A DNA stretch of 64,000 bases from Fenollaria massiliensis (lineage in GTDB: Bacteria; Bacillota; Clostridia; Tissierellales; Peptoniphilaceae): positions 300,227 through 364,226 of the forward strand of contig NZ_HG326226.1 of the NCBI RefSeq assembly GCF_000312505.2, in the 5' to 3' direction. Shown one piece after another: positions 31,464 to 40,299 of this stretch. The first letter of the stretch is position 1. Every line of letters starts with the position of its first letter. A program made the position numbers and the translations under genes. The notes beneath the pieces were generated by a model. That model was given only the letters and a program-made list of their open reading frames with translations. It was not told the DNA's origin and ran no database searches.

Positions 31464-33510
31464 ATTAGGTAAAGCGTATGTGCAGATAATTCCATCGGCA
31501 AAGGGCATATCTGGTGAGCTTAGAAAGATAGTAAGTGATGAGGCTGGCTCTGCTGGTATAGCTGGTGGCACTAGCATGATGAGCTCATTAAAAAGCACAA
31601 TAGTTAAGGGTGTATCTGCACTAGGTATAGGAAAGATTATTGGCACAGCATTTGCAGAAGGAGCAAACCTTGAACAGTCACTTGGCGGTATAGAGACTTT
31701 ATTTGACACAAAAACTTCAAAGGCTGCTGAAATTGTAAAGAAGAATGCATCTGAGGCCTTTAAAACTGTAGGTATGAGTGCCAATAGCTATATGGAAAAT
31801 GTTACATCATTTAGCGCTGGACTCATATCTTCTGTAGGTGGCGACACTAAAAAAGCTGCAGATATTGCCAATATGGCGATGATTGATATGGGCGACAACG
31901 CCAACAAAATGGGTTCGTCGCTTGAGAGTATACAAAATGCGTACCAAGGCTTCGCTCGTGGTAATTATACGATGCTGGATAACCTTAAACTTGGTTTTGC
32001 AGGAACAAAAGAAGAAATGCAAAGGCTTTTAGCTGAAGCTGAAAAAGTTAGTGGTGTGCATTATGATATATCGAATTTATCAGATGTATACGAAGCGATA
32101 CACGTTATACAAGGCGAACTAAATATAACTGGAACTACAGCCGAAGAAGCGGCTACGACATTTACTGGTTCGTTTAACATGATGAAGTCGGCTTTTACCG
32201 ACCTATTGGGCAACATTGCCTTGGGTCAAAACATAGATCAAAGTCTTAACAATCTACTCGAATCTGTTAAAACATTTGTATTTGGGAATTTATTACCGAT
32301 GGCAAAGACTATGGCTGAGAGTGTATTTAATATCGTTTGTGAAAGCTTAAATAATTTAGCACCTGGACTTGGTGACAGTATAAAGCTTGCCTTTGAGAAT
32401 ATGCAGACGACTATAAGCACTGCATGGCAAGCAATAGAGACGATATTTCAAAGCGGCATCGTTCAAACAGTTTTAACAGCTATAGGCGATATTATAGCAA
32501 GTATAGTCCAAGCTATATCTGATATTGCAAGCAGTCCATTTGTACAAACTGGGATACAATTATTGGGTGATGCTTTAAGCGGCATAAGCACTACACTTAG
32601 TGAGCTTATTAAATGGTTTACAGACCTAAATGACAAGTTCAACATTTTAACACCTGTAATTACTGCTTTAATAGGCGGCTTTGTAGGCTTAAAAACATCT
32701 CTTGCTATATCAAGCATAGTTACGAGCGTAGGAAGTGTATTTACTAAGTTTACAGGCATACTAGGCACTGTCAAAACTGCTGTAAGTGGACTGTTTAGTT
32801 TAATTATGGCACATCCATTTATAGCTATAGGAGTCGCTGTTGGTGCATTGGTAGCTTTGGTAATAACACACTGGGGCGAGATTAAAAAGGTAATTGAAAA
32901 TGTTTGGAATAAGATTAAGACGACATTTGAAAATATCGGCAAGGCGATAGCTGATGCGTGGAATACTGTAAAAACTAAGACTGAAGAAGTTTGGAATGGC
33001 CTATGTACTTTCATAAAAGGCATCATAGATAGTATAACAGGCTTTTTCACTGGTCTAGTTGATGGGATGTTTAACATTGGTAAGAATATACTTGAAGGCT
33101 TATGGAAGGGAATCAAATCTGCTGCTGATTGGGTTACTAAAAAGGTCAAAGGTGTTGTTGACGGTATAGTAGGTGGAATTAAAGGCTTCCTAGGAATACA
33201 TTCACCATCAACAGTCTTTGCTGGCATAGGAGAGAATACTATGCTAGGCTTAGCTAAGGGTGTAGAAGATAATATATCTCCAGTAGAAAGAGCTATGAGA
33301 AGCGTTGAAGACGCTATGGGAAATGACTTTACAAAGAAGATTACTTTCGCATCGAGTGTTCTTGATGCTTATGACTTTTCTAGTGATGAGATTAGCTCTT
33401 CAAAGCCTATGGCCATAAATTTGTCTATAGGCGGCAAGAGCTTTAAAGCTTTTGTCGAGTCTATATCAAATGAGCAAGACAAGACTATAGATCTTGAGCT
33501 TGCATACTAG
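31453..33510 (+). CDS. Tape measure protein
   Basis: 685 residues, which corresponds to a fairly short tail. N-terminus ELGKAYVQIIPSAKGISGEL and KMGSSLESIQNAYQGFARGNYTMLDNLKLGFAGTKEEMQRLL are typical of Firmicute tape measures. Several hydrophobic stretches lie at about 410-475, then TFENIGKAIADAWNTVKTKTEEVW repeats, and IHSPSTVFAGIGENTMLGLAKG near the C-terminus. It sets tail length and is ejected at infection. Confidence 0.85.
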   Translation: MASELGKAYVQIIPSAKGISGELRKIVSDEAGSAGIAGGTSMMSSLKSTIVKGVSALGIGKIIGTAFAEGANLEQSLGGIETLFDTKTSKAAEIVKKNASEAFKTVGMSANSYMENVTSFSAGLISSVGGDTKKAADIANMAMIDMGDNANKMGSSLESIQNAYQGFARGNYTMLDNLKLGFAGTKEEMQRLLAEAEKVSGVHYDISNLSDVYEAIHVIQGELNITGTTAEEAATTFTGSFNMMKSAFTDLLGNIALGQNIDQSLNNLLESVKTFVFGNLLPMAKTMAESVFNIVCESLNNLAPGLGDSIKLAFENMQTTISTAWQAIETIFQSGIVQTVLTAIGDIIASIVQAISDIASSPFVQTGIQLLGDALSGISTTLSELIKWFTDLNDKFNILTPVITALIGGFVGLKTSLAISSIVTSVGSVFTKFTGILGTVKTAVSGLFSLIMAHPFIAIGVAVGALVALVITHWGEIKKVIENVWNKIKTTFENIGKAIADAWNTVKTKTEEVWNGLCTFIKGIIDSITGFFTGLVDGMFNIGKNILEGLWKGIKSAADWVTKKVKGVVDGIVGGIKGFLGIHSPSTVFAGIGENTMLGLAKGVEDNISPVERAMRSVEDAMGNDFTKKITFASSVLDAYDFSSDEISSSKPMAINLSIGGKSFKAFVESISNEQDKTIDLELAY

Positions 33511-33519
33511 GAGGTATAT

Positions 33520-34248
33520 ATGTATAGCAACTGTGCAATAACATTTAACAATGTAAATTTAGATAAATACCTTAAAGGCTATATGACGATAAATGTGGAG
33601 GGAAGGCAGCTCTTCTCTCCTAGTTTGGAGTCTGTAAATATACCAGGTAAAAATGGCGACTATTTTATTAGCAAGGCTTACCCTGCTAGGGACATAAAGG
33701 TATATTTTTTAGTTCAGGCGAAGAGAAACTCTGAATTTTTAAAGCTTATAAAAAGGCTTACGGAGCTCATTCAGACGGATGGTGAAGTCGAGTTCTCATT
33801 CAGAGATGAGGAAGGCTTTCGCTATGGCCAAGTAGCAAGTATTGAAGACCCACCTTATGATAGTAACATTGGGGTAGGGTCTTTTATCATACACACATCT
33901 GATCCATTTATCTACTCGAGCATAAGGGAGTCTAGCGGTAAAATACCAAGTCTAAAATACAAGAAGTATCCTATAAAGCTTGAAGAGATGAATATATCTT
34001 GCGAAGAGTGTAAGAAGCTTGTGATCACAAATATTAGTAATGGCCAGAAGATAATTCTTAATGGTGCTATTAGCAAAGGCGATGAGCTTAAGATTACTAG
34101 TGAGATGATAAGTCTTAATGGAAGGAATATCCTGCACTACTTAGACTTTGTTGAGAGCGATTATCACGAGTTTACTATCTATAGTGAAGATGAGATAAGA
34201 GCAAGTGCTGGCAAGCTTAATATAAGGTATAGGGAGCGTGCTTTATGA
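33520..34248 (+). CDS. Distal tail protein (Dit)
   Basis: 242 residues. The beta-rich N-terminus with VEGRQLFSPSLESVNIPGKNGDYF and IKVYFLVQAKRNSEFLKLIKRL, followed by SIEDPPYDSNIGVGSFIIHTSDPF, matches the SPP1 gp19.1-like Dit family that forms the hub at the tail tip. AGGAGGTATAT precedes the start. Overlaps the next gene by four bases (ATGA). Confidence 0.8.
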   Translation: MYSNCAITFNNVNLDKYLKGYMTINVEGRQLFSPSLESVNIPGKNGDYFISKAYPARDIKVYFLVQAKRNSEFLKLIKRLTELIQTDGEVEFSFRDEEGFRYGQVASIEDPPYDSNIGVGSFIIHTSDPFIYSSIRESSGKIPSLKYKKYPIKLEEMNISCEECKKLVITNISNGQKIILNGAISKGDELKITSEMISLNGRNILHYLDFVESDYHEFTIYSEDEIRASAGKLNIRYRERAL

Positions 34249-36623
34249 TAGGAGCATATTTATTTGATATAAATTTAAACTTAATAAAAAATATACCCCC
34301 CTCCATTATCCTGGAGAATACGGCAGCCTTTGAACTGGGAGGAACGATTACTTCAACTTTAAGTTTTGCATATAGTAAAGAGGCTGAAGAAGCAAAGTAT
34401 TTTGGTGTAAAAGATAATAAAAACTTTTGCATCTACAGGATAAGAAGTGTAAGTAAAGAGGATGGAAAGCTGACTTTTGATGGCATACACATGTTTTTTG
34501 ATGACTTAAAGGGACGCGTGATACGCAAGAACAAGGTTGAGCACGAGAGTGCAGCTTTAGCTGTTGAAAAGATTTTAAAGGATAGTGGCTGGCATGTGGG
34601 GAATAATTCTACAAGGGGCATAGCAAGTCTTGAGATTGAAAATAAATCTGCACTAGCTGCCTTTTATGAGATCATAGAAAAATGGGACTGCGAGTTTAAG
34701 CTCAATATTAGTTTTAAAGATGGCAGGATCTATAACAAAAGGATCGATCTTTATGATGAGATAAGTAGAAACTACGGACGAAGCTTTGTTTATGGAGATA
34801 AGCTTATTAGTGTTACGGCTGAATCTAATACTGATGATCTATATACTGGCTTTATTGGCATAGGCAAGACTTTAGAACTTACTGACGCAAATGGCAAAAA
34901 GATTAAAAATGAAAACAAAGAAAAGCTAAAGTTTAATCACGAAGGAAAAGATTATGCTGAGCTAATAGAAGCGACTAAGGCTTATGGTTACCCTGATGGA
35001 AGCCCAAAGCTTGGTGTTGTTGAGTTTAGCGACATAGAAGATGCAAATGAGCTGTATGAGGCAACTTATAAATACACAAAAGAAAATGCAAGGCCTAAAG
35101 TACAATTTAAGGCTAAGGGCATAGCAAAAGATGTTGAACTAGGAGAAATTGTAGGAATTAGACGCAAAGACATCGGCATAAATTATCTAACGAGGGTCTT
35201 TAAGATTAAAAAAGACTACTTAAAAGATGAAGTTACGGACTTTGAGTTTGGGGACAAAATAGTAAGCAGCGCATCTGAAAGGATAAAGGCCGAGGACGCA
35301 AAAAGAAAAACTCAAACTCGCGTCTTTAATGAATATCTTGATGATTTGAGAGATGAGATCACAGAAACTTATTTTAATGATGCGGCATACAATTACGATT
35401 TAAAGATTGGCAACAAATATAATTTACCTGCTGGATACTACTCTTTTGACAAGCCTATAGACAAAGAGCCAACAAAGGTAGTATATATGGGCGCTGGTAA
35501 GATTTTGATAGCAAATAGCAAAAAGCCTGATGGCTCTTGGGATTGGAGAACGGCTCTAACTGCTGACGGTGTAGTCGCTGATGAAGTGGTTGGTACGCTT
35601 GGTAAGTATGCAAAGATAAATGCAGCACAGATCAATGTCAATAACAACTTTTTTGACAGCGACTTAGGCAAGCAGTTTAAAATACTTGACGGCAAGATAG
35701 TTGATGAAACTGGCAAAGTTAGAAATGATTTGAAGCTTGTAGACGGCAAGATAACTACACTTGATGGCAAGGTAGTTAAGCAAGATGTTATGTATAATAA
35801 CGTAAAGATTACACAGGCTAAAGGCTTGCAGGTCTTAGATAATTACCAAAGAGAAAGAGTACAGCTTGGCAACTGGGCATCTGGTCGCTATGGTTTAAAG
35901 CTTAGTGACAAGAGTGGCAACATAATTGTCTTAGACGATGAGGGCATATTGCAATCTTGGCAAGACTCTCAAACTGACAATGTTGACCGAGGCTATCCTT
36001 TGGAATTACACATCTATATACCACGTGAAACCAAGAGGATATATAAGGCAAGCTTAAACATATACATTGACGACTTTAGAGCTTATCAAAGAGGAAATGA
36101 ATACTCAAAGCGTGAATACTCTACATCTGATAGCGGTGGTGGTGATTATGCGTCAACTAGTAGTGGTGGTGGAGTATATGATACAACGCACGGGCTTGAA
36201 AAAGTGGACGGCGGACAAACAACGCTTGCAGTTTGGGGATTTGAAGGTAAGACCATTGGTAAAACTGAACCTTTTTGGCACACTAGAAAACATGAACACA
36301 CGATTGAAATTAGAGATCATAGCCACAAAGTTGATATACCTAATCATAGGCATGGATTTGAAATACCTGCACACACGCATGACCCTGTTTTTGGCATTAT
36401 CACAAAGAGAGGTAGCGCAAACTATACTATTTCGGTCAATGGCAGAGACATCACTAGTAGCTTGACAGGTTCTTACAGTTTTTCTAGAGCGCAAAACGAT
36501 TTAAACATTGCAAATTACTTAAGCATAGGAAGCTGGAACACGATAGCTATTAGCAACAGTGATCTAGGACGTGTGAGTGCAAGCATATTTATACAAGCGT
36601 TACTTGGATATGGAGGTTATTAA
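34245..36623 (+). CDS. Tail-associated tip protein (Tal-like) with His-rich tip motif
   Basis: 792 residues. Residues 1-350 resemble the baseplate-hub/tail-endopeptidase family (NTAAFELGGTITSTLSF.., VEHESAALAVEKILKDSGW, VELGEIVGIRRKDIGINY). The middle holds DGK-type repeats (KILDGKIVDETGK, KLVDGKITTLDGKVV). Residues about 685-720 have serial HxH motifs (HTRKHEHTIEIRDHSHK..NHRHGFEIPAHTHDP), as in metal-binding trimeric fibre tips. It probably forms the needle of the tail and aids wall penetration. Confidence 0.75.
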   Translation: MIGAYLFDINLNLIKNIPPSIILENTAAFELGGTITSTLSFAYSKEAEEAKYFGVKDNKNFCIYRIRSVSKEDGKLTFDGIHMFFDDLKGRVIRKNKVEHESAALAVEKILKDSGWHVGNNSTRGIASLEIENKSALAAFYEIIEKWDCEFKLNISFKDGRIYNKRIDLYDEISRNYGRSFVYGDKLISVTAESNTDDLYTGFIGIGKTLELTDANGKKIKNENKEKLKFNHEGKDYAELIEATKAYGYPDGSPKLGVVEFSDIEDANELYEATYKYTKENARPKVQFKAKGIAKDVELGEIVGIRRKDIGINYLTRVFKIKKDYLKDEVTDFEFGDKIVSSASERIKAEDAKRKTQTRVFNEYLDDLRDEITETYFNDAAYNYDLKIGNKYNLPAGYYSFDKPIDKEPTKVVYMGAGKILIANSKKPDGSWDWRTALTADGVVADEVVGTLGKYAKINAAQINVNNNFFDSDLGKQFKILDGKIVDETGKVRNDLKLVDGKITTLDGKVVKQDVMYNNVKITQAKGLQVLDNYQRERVQLGNWASGRYGLKLSDKSGNIIVLDDEGILQSWQDSQTDNVDRGYPLELHIYIPRETKRIYKASLNIYIDDFRAYQRGNEYSKREYSTSDSGGGDYASTSSGGGVYDTTHGLEKVDGGQTTLAVWGFEGKTIGKTEPFWHTRKHEHTIEIRDHSHKVDIPNHRHGFEIPAHTHDPVFGIITKRGSANYTISVNGRDITSSLTGSYSFSRAQNDLNIANYLSIGSWNTIAISNSDLGRVSASIFIQALLGYGGY

Positions 36624-36624
36624 A

Positions 36625-36879
36625 ATGGAAAACACTATGGAAATTAAAAAGCTTGATGATAAGGTTGAAATAACTGAAACGAGTATATATACCTTATCTG
36701 AGGCTGAGCTAAAAAGAGAGATAGAAAGAATTGGCTATAGGAAAGAAGATTTAATAAGGAACTCAAAGAGAATTAAGGAAGAATTTGAAGAGCTAAAGAA
36801 AAAAGAAAAAGACTTGCAAGATGCACTTGTTAAGCTTGTAGGCAAACCAGCAGACGAAGTGGAGGAGCTTAGCATATGA
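36625..36879 (+). CDS. Small coiled-coil phage protein
   Basis: 84 residues from ATG 36625 (GGAGGTTATTAAA upstream); the frame from 36577 lies in the previous gene. Almost pure charged helix (SEAELKREIERIGYRKEDLIRNSKRIKEEFEELKKKEKDL). It overlaps the baseplate gene by four bases. Often seen between tip and fibre genes. Confidence 0.6.
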   Translation: MENTMEIKKLDDKVEITETSIYTLSEAELKREIERIGYRKEDLIRNSKRIKEEFEELKKKEKDLQDALVKLVGKPADEVEELSI

Positions 36880-38888
36880 TTGAGCATAAGTTGAAATTAA
36901 AATTTGATGACAGCTTCAATGGAGTATTATTTTCTACTCAAGGAGATACAGGTAGAGTTTTTGAAATTGAAGTAAGAGACGAGCTTGACAACGCTATTGA
37001 TATTACTGGACATAAGCTTGAATTTTATGTAGGAAATGACAAGAAAGTCACTAAGGTTGAAGCAAGTATAAGCGGTAATAAATTTATTGTAAAGCCTGTA
37101 AATGAGCAGTTTACAAAGAGTGGATTAAACAAGGCTCAGTTTGTACTATATGATGCTCAAGGCTTACAAGTGGGCTCACAGATATTTGATTTACACGTAG
37201 AAGAATCAATACAAAATGGCGCAACAGTAGGCAATAACGTACTTGTAGACTTTAGCAAAATACAAGAAGCGCTAGACTTAATCAAGGCTTACGAAAAGAC
37301 TTTTGAAGAAAGTAAGAATCTTGATACAAACTTAAGCACTCACATCAATGAGGGACGCAAAGTCAATCAAGAGCTTGTATCAAATACGAGTGCAGCTCAA
37401 GGAGTGGACGCAAACCTTAAGACATCTACTGCAAGTGCAAGCGAAACATACACAAAACTTGAAGCGACTAGAACAGGCGCTGACACATTGAATAACGACT
37501 TAAAAGCAAACATTGCTCAAGGCAATAAGACAAACGCTAACTTACAAGCTAATATATCGACAGCTAAAAACACACAAAGCACCTTGCAAGAAAAGACAGC
37601 TCAAGGCATAGATACAAATACTAAGCTCGGTCAATCGATTAAGACTGGGCAAGATGTAGTCTCAAAGATAAATACAGCTGATAAAAACCTTGCAACATCT
37701 ATTACAAACGCTGATAAGAGCAAGACAAATCTTGATGCGAGTATCGGTAAAGCAAATACAGCGAAGACAAATCTTGATGGTAGCATTGATAGAGCGAACA
37801 CAACAAAGACTAAGCTTGATGAATCAACTACTAAGGGCAACACTACTGATAATAAGCTAAAAGATACTGATACAAAGGCAAACACAAGTATAACTACTTT
37901 GCAAGATTTACTTAGTCAATCAGCGACAGCTGAACAAAGTTTAAAAGACATAATCGTAAGTGGCGATTTAAATAAATATATTACAGAACCAAAACTGCAG
38001 GAAGCGCTGGCTAAGATTAAAACGCTTAAGAAAGATGTAGTCGATACTTTGCCAAGTACTGGACAAGATGATGTGATATATCTTGTTAAGGACGCAAAAG
38101 GTAAGGCAAATAACGTTTATTTAGAATATTTATGGATAGATGGCGCTTTTGAACTTATAGGCAGTACTGAGGTGGATTTGACAGGATATGCAAAGACAAG
38201 TTATGTTGATAATAGCATAAGCAATATAGATCTAAGCCCATACGCTAAGACAATTGACCTAAACAACAAACTAAATAGCAAAGTTGACAAAATAAAAGGC
38301 AAAGGGCTTAGTACACTTGATTTTACTGAAGGATATAGAGATAAAATTGTAGAATTTGATAACTATATAGACCATTTAGAATCAGAAATGGAAGGTTTCG
38401 AGAGAAGCGTGAATGAGCATATTAGCGACAAGCTATCATTAAAAGCCGACAAGACAGAAATAAAGACTAAGCTTAGTGAAATGATAGACGACGCAAGTCA
38501 CAGAACAGTAACAGATACTGAAAAAAACACTTGGAATAGCAAGGCTAATAAATCAGATATTAAAACTAGTTTATCAGAGCTTAGTAGTGACAGCACGCAC
38601 AGGACTGTAACAGATGAAGAAAAGAAGCGCTGGAATGAAAATAGCTCCATAGTAGAAGAATTATCTATAATTGGTCTAAACCTTGACAATGAAATATATA
38701 AAGCTGTTGATTATAGAAAAATTGATGGCGAACTTGCTTATAAATCTGAGCTTATAGGAGAGGCACCAAAATATAGTAAGATAAAATTAAGTGAATATCA
38801 AGATCAGCAAATTAAAAGCACTAAAACGTGGAAGCTATTCTATGATAGCAATGACTTTATCTATAAGAAAGAATTAGAAAGGAGCTAA
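36876..38888 (+). CDS. Baseplate upper protein (BppU-type) / tail fibre shaft
   Basis: 670 residues. Residues 1-140 form a BppU N-terminal domain (LFSTQGDTGRVFEIEVRDE, KLEFYVGNDKKVTKV, DLHVEESIQNGATVG). Residues about 150-370 are Thr/Asn/Ala-rich helical repeats of about 15 residues (TNLDASIGKANTAK/TNLDGSIDRANTTK/TKLDESTTKGNTT), a likely trimeric coiled coil. Near the end DASHRTVTDTEKNTW and DSTHRTVTDEEKKRW repeat. It should carry the variable protein encoded next. Confidence 0.8.
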   Translation: MIEHKLKLKFDDSFNGVLFSTQGDTGRVFEIEVRDELDNAIDITGHKLEFYVGNDKKVTKVEASISGNKFIVKPVNEQFTKSGLNKAQFVLYDAQGLQVGSQIFDLHVEESIQNGATVGNNVLVDFSKIQEALDLIKAYEKTFEESKNLDTNLSTHINEGRKVNQELVSNTSAAQGVDANLKTSTASASETYTKLEATRTGADTLNNDLKANIAQGNKTNANLQANISTAKNTQSTLQEKTAQGIDTNTKLGQSIKTGQDVVSKINTADKNLATSITNADKSKTNLDASIGKANTAKTNLDGSIDRANTTKTKLDESTTKGNTTDNKLKDTDTKANTSITTLQDLLSQSATAEQSLKDIIVSGDLNKYITEPKLQEALAKIKTLKKDVVDTLPSTGQDDVIYLVKDAKGKANNVYLEYLWIDGAFELIGSTEVDLTGYAKTSYVDNSISNIDLSPYAKTIDLNNKLNSKVDKIKGKGLSTLDFTEGYRDKIVEFDNYIDHLESEMEGFERSVNEHISDKLSLKADKTEIKTKLSEMIDDASHRTVTDTEKNTWNSKANKSDIKTSLSELSSDSTHRTVTDEEKKRWNENSSIVEELSIIGLNLDNEIYKAVDYRKIDGELAYKSELIGEAPKYSKIKLSEYQDQQIKSTKTWKLFYDSNDFIYKKELERS

Positions 38889-38891
38889 AAA

Positions 38892-39620
38892 ATGAATGTA
38901 AATGACTTACTAATTGCTCATGGATTTACAGATCTAAAAGCTAAAAATATATATGATGACAAAATAGGAGCACCAGGTGAAAGAAAGTTACTCAAAGGCA
39001 CAATGGATGCTGGTTGGTTCGGAGAAGTGGCATCAAATGATTTTATAAGTGGAGATGCTCTAGCAAATATGCTCGGAATTACAGCTGGTACTAGTCAATA
39101 TAGCAATGAGCCATGGCTTAAATTTGCATACGAGGGCGACGTTTATTTGATGGCTAAAAAACCTTATAGACACACAATTTCATGGGATCAAATTAATGCT
39201 GCAAACGCTGTCTACGGAAATAGAAAAGTCACAATTAAAGGCAAAAGCTATGAAGTAATGATACCAAGAGGTATAGGCAAAGACGTACAGCCAAATCCTA
39301 AGACTTTTTATAAACCCTATGATGGAACTTCAAATTATCAATCAATGTGGAACGCTTTAATGTTACCAATACACACAAAAGCGCCAAGTAGCTGGGCATA
39401 TTCAAATAATGTCAAGTCGCCAACAGATAACTGGGGTATAGGCTATACAGATGCAGATTTACTCACAAACAACTTATATACATGGTGCCAAGAAACAACA
39501 TATGCTGAGAACTGTCGCTCTATACGTGGCTACAATTGCGTGTCTTACGCGAACGCCGCCAGCTCGGGCAATGCGTACAGTAATTACGGCTGGCGCCCCT
39601 GTCTTAAGATTGTCGGCTAA
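38892..39620 (+). CDS. DGR variable protein, C-type-lectin-like receptor-binding protein
   Basis: 242 residues behind AAAGGAGC. The C-terminal half has the features of DGR-diversified C-type lectin domains: NWGIGYTDADLLTNN, WCQETTYAENCRSIRGYNC and a terminal GWRPCLKIVG. The variable repeat encodes residues 209-237. Against the template, Asn codons AAC have become TAC (Tyr 219) and GCC (Ala 223). It follows the baseplate gene, so it is probably the tip that binds the host surface. Confidence 0.88.
   Translation: MNVNDLLIAHGFTDLKAKNIYDDKIGAPGERKLLKGTMDAGWFGEVASNDFISGDALANMLGITAGTSQYSNEPWLKFAYEGDVYLMAKKPYRHTISWDQINAANAVYGNRKVTIKGKSYEVMIPRGIGKDVQPNPKTFYKPYDGTSNYQSMWNALMLPIHTKAPSSWAYSNNVKSPTDNWGIGYTDADLLTNNLYTWCQETTYAENCRSIRGYNCVSYANAASSGNAYSNYGWRPCLKIVG
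39515..39603 (+). repeat. DGR variable repeat (VR)
   Basis: 89 bp at the 3' end of the variable gene, matching the template at 40058-40146 except at 39546 (T for A), 39558 (G for A) and 39559 (C for A). All three differences fall on template adenines. It is strikingly GC-rich for this genome and ends in GGCTGGCGCCCCTGTC, the position of the homing-initiation (IMH) element. Confidence 0.93.
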
Positions 39621-39629
39621 ACTCTAACC

Positions 39630-39664
39630 ATCGGCGGATACGCGCGAGAGCGCGAGTAGCCGAT
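39630..39664 (+). other. DGR hairpin/cruciform downstream of VR
   Basis: Stem ATCGGC (39630-39635) with GCCGAT (39659-39664) and inner stem CGCGC (39641-39645) with GCGCG (39650-39654), closed by a GAGA tetraloop. It begins ten bases after the variable gene stop. Known DGRs such as the Bordetella phage need such a structure near VR for target recognition. Confidence 0.8.
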
Positions 39665-39683
39665 TAAAAATAGGTAGGCAAAA

Positions 39684-40028
39684 ATGAAAAATGAATTACA
39701 ACTGTTAAAAAGAGTGGAAACATTTACACTTGAAATATATCCTAAGCTTATTAATTTCCCAAAAGCAGAAAAATATGTCTTATGCAGCGACATCAGATCA
39801 AAACTTTTTAATTTGCATGGGGTGATTTCACAAGCAAACTATGTCAAATCAAAAAGATTATACTACTTGCAGGAAGCGGAAGCAGATTTAGAGGCATTAA
39901 AATTTATGATTAAGCTAGCTAGAGATAGAAAATATGTAAGCATAGGGCAATACAGAGAAATTGATTTAAAACTTACAGAAATAGGCAAGATGCTTTCTGG
40001 ATATATCAAATCAACACTAAATAAATAA
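39684..40028 (+). CDS. avd: DGR accessory variability determinant (Avd-like)
   Basis: 114 residues predicted as four helices (LLKRVETFTLEIYPKLINFPKAEKY.., LFNLHGVISQANYVKSKRLYYLQEAEADLEALKFMIKLARD.., YREIDLKLTEIGKMLSGYI). This is the four-helix-bundle family, related to 23S rRNA intervening-sequence proteins, which forms a basic pentamer that binds the RT and template RNA. It sits in the standard place between variable gene and template. Confidence 0.85.
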   Translation: MKNELQLLKRVETFTLEIYPKLINFPKAEKYVLCSDIRSKLFNLHGVISQANYVKSKRLYYLQEAEADLEALKFMIKLARDRKYVSIGQYREIDLKLTEIGKMLSGYIKSTLNK

Positions 40029-40034
40029 AAATTA

Positions 40035-40226
40035 GGGACCGCCCTGCAAAATATTCTTCGCTCTATACGTGGCTACAATTGCGTGTCTAACGCGAACGCC
40101 AACAGCTCGGGCAATGCGTACAGTAATTACGGCTGGCGCCCCTGTCCTGATTATATGAAGCTTATTAGATAGTTAAGATTAAGGTTTTTACTACAAGGCT
40201 TGATAGATTCAAGAGAGGGCGGTTCC
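40035..40226 (+). ncRNA. DGR template RNA region with long-range closing stem
   Basis: GGGACCGCCCT (40035-40045) can pair with AGGGCGGTTCC (40216-40226) over 11 bp with one G-U, enclosing the template repeat and its spacer. The region is non-coding. It is expected to be transcribed with avd and rt and reverse-transcribed with errors at adenines. Confidence 0.75.
40058..40146 (+). repeat. DGR template repeat (TR)
   Basis: 89 bp, the invariant donor copy of VR, with 19 adenines by my count. AAC codons lie in phase with the variable gene frame, the usual DGR design because AAC mutates to many residues but never to a stop. Right of base 40146 the sequence diverges from VR. Confidence 0.93.
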
Positions 40227-40299
40227 TTCACGACATGTGTAAACACATAAGCAAAGTCAATTTGTTTAGTAACTCTAAAGAAAGAAGTGAAAATCAAAA

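Noticed and set aside
36067-36465. 132-codon frame inside the tail tip gene, same strand
   Set aside because: A shadow of the +1 frame of a well-supported gene with no ribosome site or domain.
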